Position numbers and translations under genes: made by a program. Shown here in pieces: positions 40,536-44,946 of a DNA stretch of 44,946 nucleotides. The first letter of the stretch is position 1. Every line of letters starts with the position of its first letter. The notes below the pieces were generated by a model. It made no database searches. It was not told the DNA's origin and worked only from the letters and a program-made list of their open reading frames with translations. Origin of the DNA: an uncultured Solirubrobacterales bacterium (GTDB taxonomy: Bacteria; Actinomycetota; Thermoleophilia; Solirubrobacterales; Solirubrobacteraceae); the NCBI GenBank assembly GCA_903821395.1, contig CAIJLJ010000017.1:1-44946 (forward strand), in the 5' to 3' direction.

Positions 40536-41070
40536 TGCGGATCCGGGGGATTAGGACGGCGCCGAGAGCCGCTAGGGCTCCAGCGCCTATCAGTGCGAGC
40601 GTGATCATGAGCGAGGTTGGCAGCTTGTTTAGCGCTGCGGTGGCGGTTGCGGCAGTGCCGAATGATGCAGGGTCCACAACGACGTCACCAACCGTCAGCT
40701 TGGGGTTGCCATTGACCGACTTAGTCACGGCCTGCGCAATCGCCTGTTGTTCAGCGGGCGTTGCAGTTGCGAGGATCGCGGAGGCTTGGGACTGTGATGT
40801 TGCCTTCGAGCCGGTTGCAGCCGCCAGCTGCGCTGCTTCAAGGATTGCGCGGCAGTTCGAGTACTGGTCGGCGTCGCTTGGGATGTTGGCCAGTGCCGTG
40901 CGATATTCGGCCTGTGTGAACGTGCCCGTCACGTCGCCCTTCGGCCCGCAAGCCTGTTGCAAGAGGTTCTGCCAGCTCGCCAGCGCGGCGCTCGGCGCCA
41001 TCAGCGTGGAGCAGAGCGTCAGTGTTATCAAACCCGCTAGCAGTGAAGTCGTTTTTAGCGAGCGATTCAT
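40516..41070 (-). CDS. Secreted protein with C-terminal membrane anchor
   Basis: A 184-residue protein of unknown function. It starts with a signal peptide (MNRSLKTTSLLAGLITLTL, cleavage near ALA-SW). A short domain with two Cys follows, patterned as ACGPKGDVTGTFTQAEYRTALANIP then QYSNCRAIL, a layout I associate with secreted proteins of Thermoleophilia. Then comes an Ala/Thr/Ser-rich linker (about 85-125). The end is KLPTSL, a hydrophobic segment and the basic tail RIRNYYRSR, which resembles a sorting or anchoring tail, although LPTSL is not a canonical LPXTG. The ATG at 41070 is preferred over one 15 codons upstream because it begins the signal peptide. It lies 57 bases after a GT4 gene. 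Confidence 0.72.
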   Translation of the reverse strand: MNRSLKTTSLLAGLITLTLCSTLMAPSAALASWQNLLQQACGPKGDVTGTFTQAEYRTALANIPSDADQYSNCRAILEAAQLAAATGSKATSQSQASAILATATPAEQQAIAQAVTKSVNGNPKLTVGDVVVDPASFGTAATATAALNKLPTSLMITLALIGAGALAALGAVLIPRIRNYYRSR

Positions 41071-41127
41071 AGCTTGTGGCTCAACGGCAGCGCCGACGGT
41101 TTCCTGTTGGCGCAACGACCTTGAACG

Positions 41128-42201
41128 CTAGCAGGCGCTTCGCCCGGCTGAGACGCTTTCCAGCGCTGCTGAGCAACCTGCAGCCCACGCGCTGTAGTCG
41201 TAGCGTTCTGCGGCGTTGGTGCCAGCCGCGGCCAGTTTCAAGCGCAACGAAGGGTCGCGTTCGAGGCTTTGGATTGCCGTCGCCAGCTCGGCCTCGTCGC
41301 CAGCCTTCACGACGAGCCCCGTTTTGCGGTCGTTGACTAATCCGCCGGCTGCGGCACCGACGGCGTCACTGCTGATCACAGCAGTGCCTTGGAGCATCGC
41401 TTCGTTGACGACTAGTCCCCAAGGTTCGCGGAAGGCGCGCGTCGCCAGCGATGGAACGAGCCAGATATCGGCGGCTGCGTAAAGGTCGCGCATCTGACTG
41501 GCGCTCAGTACTCCGAGTGCTCGTATCGAAGGCTGATCGGACTGACTACCGTCGTCACTGCCAGCGATTACAAGCATCGCGCCCTGCGCCGCAAGGCCGC
41601 AGCGCTGCCAGGCTTTGACCGCGACAGAGACTCCCTTGTCAACCCCGCTGCGGCCGGCGACGCCGACCACCAGCGACGGCTCACCGAGCTGCTGGCGCCA
41701 GGCTGCGGCGCGGCCGGGTTGGCTCCAGAACCCAACATCAACTGGCTGCGGAGCGACGTGTACGTTCTTCGCCCCGTGAGCCTTGACGTACTCGGCTACG
41801 TGCGGGCCGTAGGCAATTACGGCGTCGGAGTGCGATTCGATCCAGCGAACGAGCGGTGCGGCTGCAAGGTGCAGGGGCGTTGAGATCTGGTGCCAAATCC
41901 CGGTCCAGTAGATGAACGGAACTCCAGCGCGCCGCGCCCCTGCGTACGCAGCTGGCAGCGCTATGCGCCCGGCACTCGTTGCGATCACGGCGCGGTAGCG
42001 GCCGCTGGCGGCAAGGCGGTAGATCCCTTGCTGGCTCGAGCGGATGAAAGGCACACCGGGATCCTCAAGGCCGGCGCTGCCGTGGTGCTGCTTGCCGTCG
42101 TAGATCGCGATCTTGATTACTTCGGCGTTGTTTAGTTCGGCCAGTGCGCCGGCGCGATCGGGGGGAACTTGATTTGTGACGAGCAGCACAGGCTTGGTCA
42201 T
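41128..42201 (-). CDS. Glycosyltransferase family 4 (second of two)
   Basis: A GT-B fold retaining glycosyltransferase of 357 residues. The C-terminal nucleotide-sugar domain shows VVGVAGRSGVDKGVSVAV and the EX7E-type block FREPWGLVVNEAMLQGTAV with VISSDAVGAAAGGL. The N-terminal acceptor domain is more variable. No membrane segment. The start overlaps the stop of the preceding GT4 gene by 4 bases, so the glycosyltransferases are translationally coupled. Donor and acceptor sugars are unknown. Confidence 0.92.
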   Translation of the reverse strand: MTKPVLLVTNQVPPDRAGALAELNNAEVIKIAIYDGKQHHGSAGLEDPGVPFIRSSQQGIYRLAASGRYRAVIATSAGRIALPAAYAGARRAGVPFIYWTGIWHQISTPLHLAAAPLVRWIESHSDAVIAYGPHVAEYVKAHGAKNVHVAPQPVDVGFWSQPGRAAAWRQQLGEPSLVVGVAGRSGVDKGVSVAVKAWQRCGLAAQGAMLVIAGSDDGSQSDQPSIRALGVLSASQMRDLYAAADIWLVPSLATRAFREPWGLVVNEAMLQGTAVISSDAVGAAAGGLVNDRKTGLVVKAGDEAELATAIQSLERDPSLRLKLAAAGTNAAERYDYSAWAAGCSAALESVSAGRSAC

Positions 42202-43370
42202 TGCGCGAGCGCCTTCTCGTAGGCCGCCACCGTTGCCGCACCGCAGGCTTGCCAGCTGAACTCACGCTCAACTGTTGCCCGTGCCTGGTTGCCGAGGTCG
42301 GCAATCAGCGCCGGATTCTCGAGCATCTCTTCGAGCCGTTCGGCGAGCCGCTCAACGTCGGCCGGTGGCACAATTCTCATTCCCTGCCCGTAGAGCCGAA
42401 TCTCAAACGGCCCCGGCTCCCCAACCGAACCAATCGCCGGAAGCCAACCGGCCATTGCTTCGACGTAGGAGACGCCAAATGCCTCATCAATACTTGGCAT
42501 CACGAAGATTGAGCATTGGCGGGCACGCCTCAGTGCCTCCACATTGTCGAGCTGGCCAGCAAACTCGACGCGCTCGCGCAGCCCCAGCGAGTCGGTGAGC
42601 TGCTCTAAATTGGCGCGCTCCGGCCCGTCGCCAATGATCAGGTAGCGGAGCTCTGGGAAGCGATCGCGCAGTACCCAGATCGCGCGCAGAACATCGGCAT
42701 GGCGTTTGCGCGCGGCGAGGTGCGCGACTGTCACCAAGGTGGGATGTTCGGTCCGTGTTTCGCGCTCGGGGGGAAGGTCGGTCCCGAGGTGGACTACTTC
42801 GCAGCTCTTGGCGCCAAGTTGCGAGCAGTCCTCGGCGATCCCAGCGCTGTTGGCGATCACCAGTCGAGCCTGCGCAAATGCACGCTCGACTGCCGCCCGG
42901 CCGTCGGCGAAGCGTGGAGCTGTGTAGTAGAGGTCGGCGCCGTGGACAGATACGACGAGCGGGTCGGTTAGCCCCGCGGTTAAAACGGCGTCGGCGGCCG
43001 GCACCGCGTTGTGCGCGTGGATGAGGTCGAACGCAAACTCCTTGCGCAGCCTTGCCAGCGCTCGGCCTAGAGGCTTTGCGGCCCAGTTGCCCCAAGCGCC
43101 GTAAGAACGAGCCATCGGCGGGGATGCGTAGCGGACGTAGTCAATCTCGACACCGTCGAGCTGAGCGTGCGACGGGTGCCGGGCGAGCTTCAGTGCCGCT
43201 GCCGGGCGGCTCAGGATTGGCGTTGCCGCTGGCGGCACAACGCGGTTCAACACGACTACACGAACCTCAGCGCCGGCGGCGATCGCCGCCTGGGCCTGAC
43301 GGTGCGCCCAGATTCCGAGCACCGGGTCATGCGCGCGCGGGTAGAACTCTGAGACGACGGCAACCTTCAT
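42198..43370 (-). CDS. Glycosyltransferase family 4 (first of two)
   Basis: A GT4 glycosyltransferase of 390 residues. The N-terminal half opens with VAVVSEFYPRAHDPVLGIW and contains HAHNAVPAADAVLTAG, typical of the acceptor domain. The C-terminal half has TLVTVAHLAARKRHADVLRA, LIIGDGPERANLEQL and the EX7E motif in SIDEAFGVSYVEAMAG. It overlaps genes on both sides by 4 bases (ATGA), forming a tight glycosyltransferase operon. Confidence 0.94.
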   Translation of the reverse strand: MKVAVVSEFYPRAHDPVLGIWAHRQAQAAIAAGAEVRVVVLNRVVPPAATPILSRPAAALKLARHPSHAQLDGVEIDYVRYASPPMARSYGAWGNWAAKPLGRALARLRKEFAFDLIHAHNAVPAADAVLTAGLTDPLVVSVHGADLYYTAPRFADGRAAVERAFAQARLVIANSAGIAEDCSQLGAKSCEVVHLGTDLPPERETRTEHPTLVTVAHLAARKRHADVLRAIWVLRDRFPELRYLIIGDGPERANLEQLTDSLGLRERVEFAGQLDNVEALRRARQCSIFVMPSIDEAFGVSYVEAMAGWLPAIGSVGEPGPFEIRLYGQGMRIVPPADVERLAERLEEMLENPALIADLGNQARATVEREFSWQACGAATVAAYEKALAQ

Positions 43371-44946
43371 CGCTGAATCCCCACGGTTCGGACTTCGTCG
43401 CGGCGAAGGTAGGGCCTCCCGCGGAGAAACTCCTGCGCCTCGGCGAGCGCTTCGTCGCGCGGGTAGTCGGCGGCGACCGGTCGCAGCGTGTGGCCGATCG
43501 GGGCGGCGTCAACGATTCCGATCGGCCAGCCACGCTGGGCTGCGATCGCAGCCCAGTGCGCATCGAGCCCCCACCCAGTACGTAGGTTCGGGAACGGGAT
43601 CAGGACGGCAGCAGCGGTCGGGGTAAAAGCTGTCACCGGGCCGATCTCAACGAACGTCGTGCGGCGAGATCGCACGCCTCGCTGGCGCCGCGTGATCGGC
43701 CAGGCCGCGTGCGAGTAGAGGCGGTGCGCCGGCTGTGCGATCTGAAGCCCGGCCGCTTCGGCCGCGAAGAGGAACGAATCGAGGAAGCCTCGCGGGAGTT
43801 CAACGTCATCATCGAGCACCACGATCCAGTCGTAATCGGACCCGTCTGCGGCGGCGATCAGCGCGTTGAGGTTTTCGAACTTGCCTTTGCCGTCGGCCGG
43901 CGCAACGCGCAGCTCGATGTCGTGGTGTGAGCGCTCAAGTTCGCTGCGCTGCTCGGCTAGCAGCGATCGACCGTGGTCGCTCGCGACCGTCACTACCAGC
44001 ACGCGCCGCCGCACTGATCCGGCTGCGGCACGCTGCAGGGCGCGGCGCGACGGTGTTTCGCTCAGGTCCGTCGCGCGGTCTGCGAGCGCGAGCAGTTTTG
44101 CGCGACGGCCGGAGATATTGCCGCTGCTGCCCGAGGTGAAGTCGTTGAGGCCGCTTATCAGTGGCTCCCCCGCGAGCGGTTTGCGCGAAATCGCCGATTC
44201 AATCCGGCCCCAGCTGTGAGCCGCCGTGACTGGGCCCATCGCACAGAGGCGGCGTGGTCCGTGCCAGAGGCAGCCAGCGAAGGTCCGCAGCTCGGCTGGC
44301 AGTCCGGGGGCTCGGCCGCGGGTCTCATCGAAGCGACGAGCCACGCGCCCGCGGCTCCGCGCGGTGGCACAGAGCGAGCTAAGCCGAGAGTCGTCGCCGC
44401 TGCGAACGTGATCAAGCGCGGCGGCTGCGAGGTATCGAATGCGGCCGCCAGTCGCGCGCCAGCGCTCCTCCCATTCTTGCTCGTCTCCGCCGCCAGCCAA
44501 CAGTGGGTCAAAGGGGCCGGTTGAATCAAACGCGCTGCGGCGAATCATCATGTTCGAACCCCAAGCGAATACGCAGTCGCCATCGCTCGGCCCCAGCTCG
44601 GTGGTCGTGATTGGCCAGCCCTCGTGGCCGCAGGCGCGGAAGCGGTGATCCTCAATCTTGGCGTGGATTGGGCCGCCGAACACTCCAACCTGCTCCGGCT
44701 GCTCGGCTGCGCCGTCGAGTAGTGCGCGCAGCCAGCCCGCGCGCACTTCGACATCGTCGTCGGTAAAGATCAGCAGCTCGGCGTCGCTTGCGGCTACGCC
44801 GCGGTTGCGCGCCGCGTTGAGGCCGTCTCCGGCACCTTCACTGATGTAGGTCGCTCCGTGCGCTTCGGCGACCGTTCGGGTTGAAATCTGCGGCCCGTCG
44901 TCGACAACGATCACTTCCGCGCCAACCGCGCTGGCTTGCGGCATGA
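43367..44946 (-). CDS. Double-domain GT2 glycosyltransferase (5' end outside window)
   Basis: At least 525 residues, truncated by the window edge: the frame starts inside the first GT2 domain (AEVIVVDDG), so roughly 30-40 N-terminal residues are probably missing and the ATG at 44942-44944 is unlikely to be the start. Domain 1 (to about 250) has the metal-binding FTDDDVEV (Asp62-64), the GGP loop and GGGDEQEWEERWR. Domain 2 (about 313-525) repeats the plan with VVLDDDVEL (Asp378-380) and a Trp-rich end. Both DDD motifs are intact, so two transfer reactions by one protein are possible. No membrane segment is visible. It leads the operon with the two GT4 genes. Confidence 0.88.
   Translation of the reverse strand, partial: MPQASAVGAEVIVVDDGPQISTRTVAEAHGATYISEGAGDGLNAARNRGVAASDAELLIFTDDDVEVRAGWLRALLDGAAEQPEQVGVFGGPIHAKIEDHRFRACGHEGWPITTTELGPSDGDCVFAWGSNMMIRRSAFDSTGPFDPLLAGGGDEQEWEERWRATGGRIRYLAAAALDHVRSGDDSRLSSLCATARSRGRVARRFDETRGRAPGLPAELRTFAGCLWHGPRRLCAMGPVTAAHSWGRIESAISRKPLAGEPLISGLNDFTSGSSGNISGRRAKLLALADRATDLSETPSRRALQRAAAGSVRRRVLVVTVASDHGRSLLAEQRSELERSHHDIELRVAPADGKGKFENLNALIAAADGSDYDWIVVLDDDVELPRGFLDSFLFAAEAAGLQIAQPAHRLYSHAAWPITRRQRGVRSRRTTFVEIGPVTAFTPTAAAVLIPFPNLRTGWGLDAHWAAIAAQRGWPIGIVDAAPIGHTLRPVAADYPRDEALAEAQEFLRGRPYLRRDEVRTVGIQR

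Noticed and set aside
1-44946. CRISPR array, insertion sequence, prophage, defence island or integrated element
   Set aside because: No regularly spaced repeats, transposase, integrase, terminal repeats or composition break seen on reading both strands; tRNA-Phe is intact with no duplicate end nearby.

Overview
The window looks like chromosome from a GC-rich actinobacterium, most likely of the class Thermoleophilia (Solirubrobacterales-like). This is inferred from gene content and style, not from a marker gene. Pointers are an acyl-CoA carboxylase with a separate small epsilon-like subunit, a split-type methylmalonyl-CoA mutase, a MoaD-MoaE fusion, a long DtxR/MntR-type regulator, a tRNA gene without an encoded CCA end, and many starts that look leaderless. 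I see no insertion sequence, phage gene, CRISPR array, rRNA or integrase.

Layout. 1-4.4 kb: zinc alcohol dehydrogenase, a class I haloalkane dehalogenase, a secreted CalB-like lipase, a DUF6325/SHOCT pair and a small DUF4337-like membrane protein. 4.4-9.5 kb: translational GTPase TypA, an exported SurE-like nucleotidase, a membrane acyltransferase with an SGNH domain, and tRNA-Phe. 9.5-20 kb: CMD-family protein, Old Yellow Enzyme, secreted M23 peptidase, MrfA-like repair helicase, HAD phosphatase, glycerol-3-phosphate dehydrogenase, glycerate kinase, a lipoprotein phosphoesterase, a short-chain dehydrogenase and the metalloregulator. 20-35 kb: aminotransferase, sucCD, HAD hydrolase, metallo-beta-lactamase-fold protein, then a propionyl-CoA block (carboxylase alpha, epsilon-like and beta subunits, with a Tat-exported PhoD phosphatase between them, and the mutase large subunit). 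35-45 kb: MoaD-MoaE fusion, then an envelope polysaccharide locus (UDP-xylose synthase, WbaP-type initiating transferase, methyltransferase, O-antigen ligase/polymerase-like protein, a membrane-anchored secreted protein, two GT4 and one double GT2 glycosyltransferase).

How the genes work together. The carboxylase, mutase and SucCD would take propionyl-CoA to methylmalonyl-CoA, succinyl-CoA and succinate with ATP or GTP recovery. The active-site residues of the carboxylase beta subunit (Asp415) and of the mutase (Tyr73, Arg191) both fit the propionyl/methylmalonyl branch. The epimerase and the B12-binding mutase subunit are not in the window. The last 10 kb would start, extend, polymerise and modify a surface glycan that probably contains xylose.

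Expression. The DNA is very compact: by my tally about 1.5 kb of 45 kb is intergenic, and no gap reaches 300 bases. At least 18 genes have a TANNNT box, most often TAGGCT, ending only 5-9 bases before the start codon, as expected for leaderless mRNAs. Six convergent gene pairs end within 9 bases of each other or overlap, leaving no room for intrinsic terminators. The most interesting points are this start architecture, the small carboxylase subunit, a polysaccharide gene whose only plausible full-length start is ATT, and a perfect 16-base palindrome in the typA leader.
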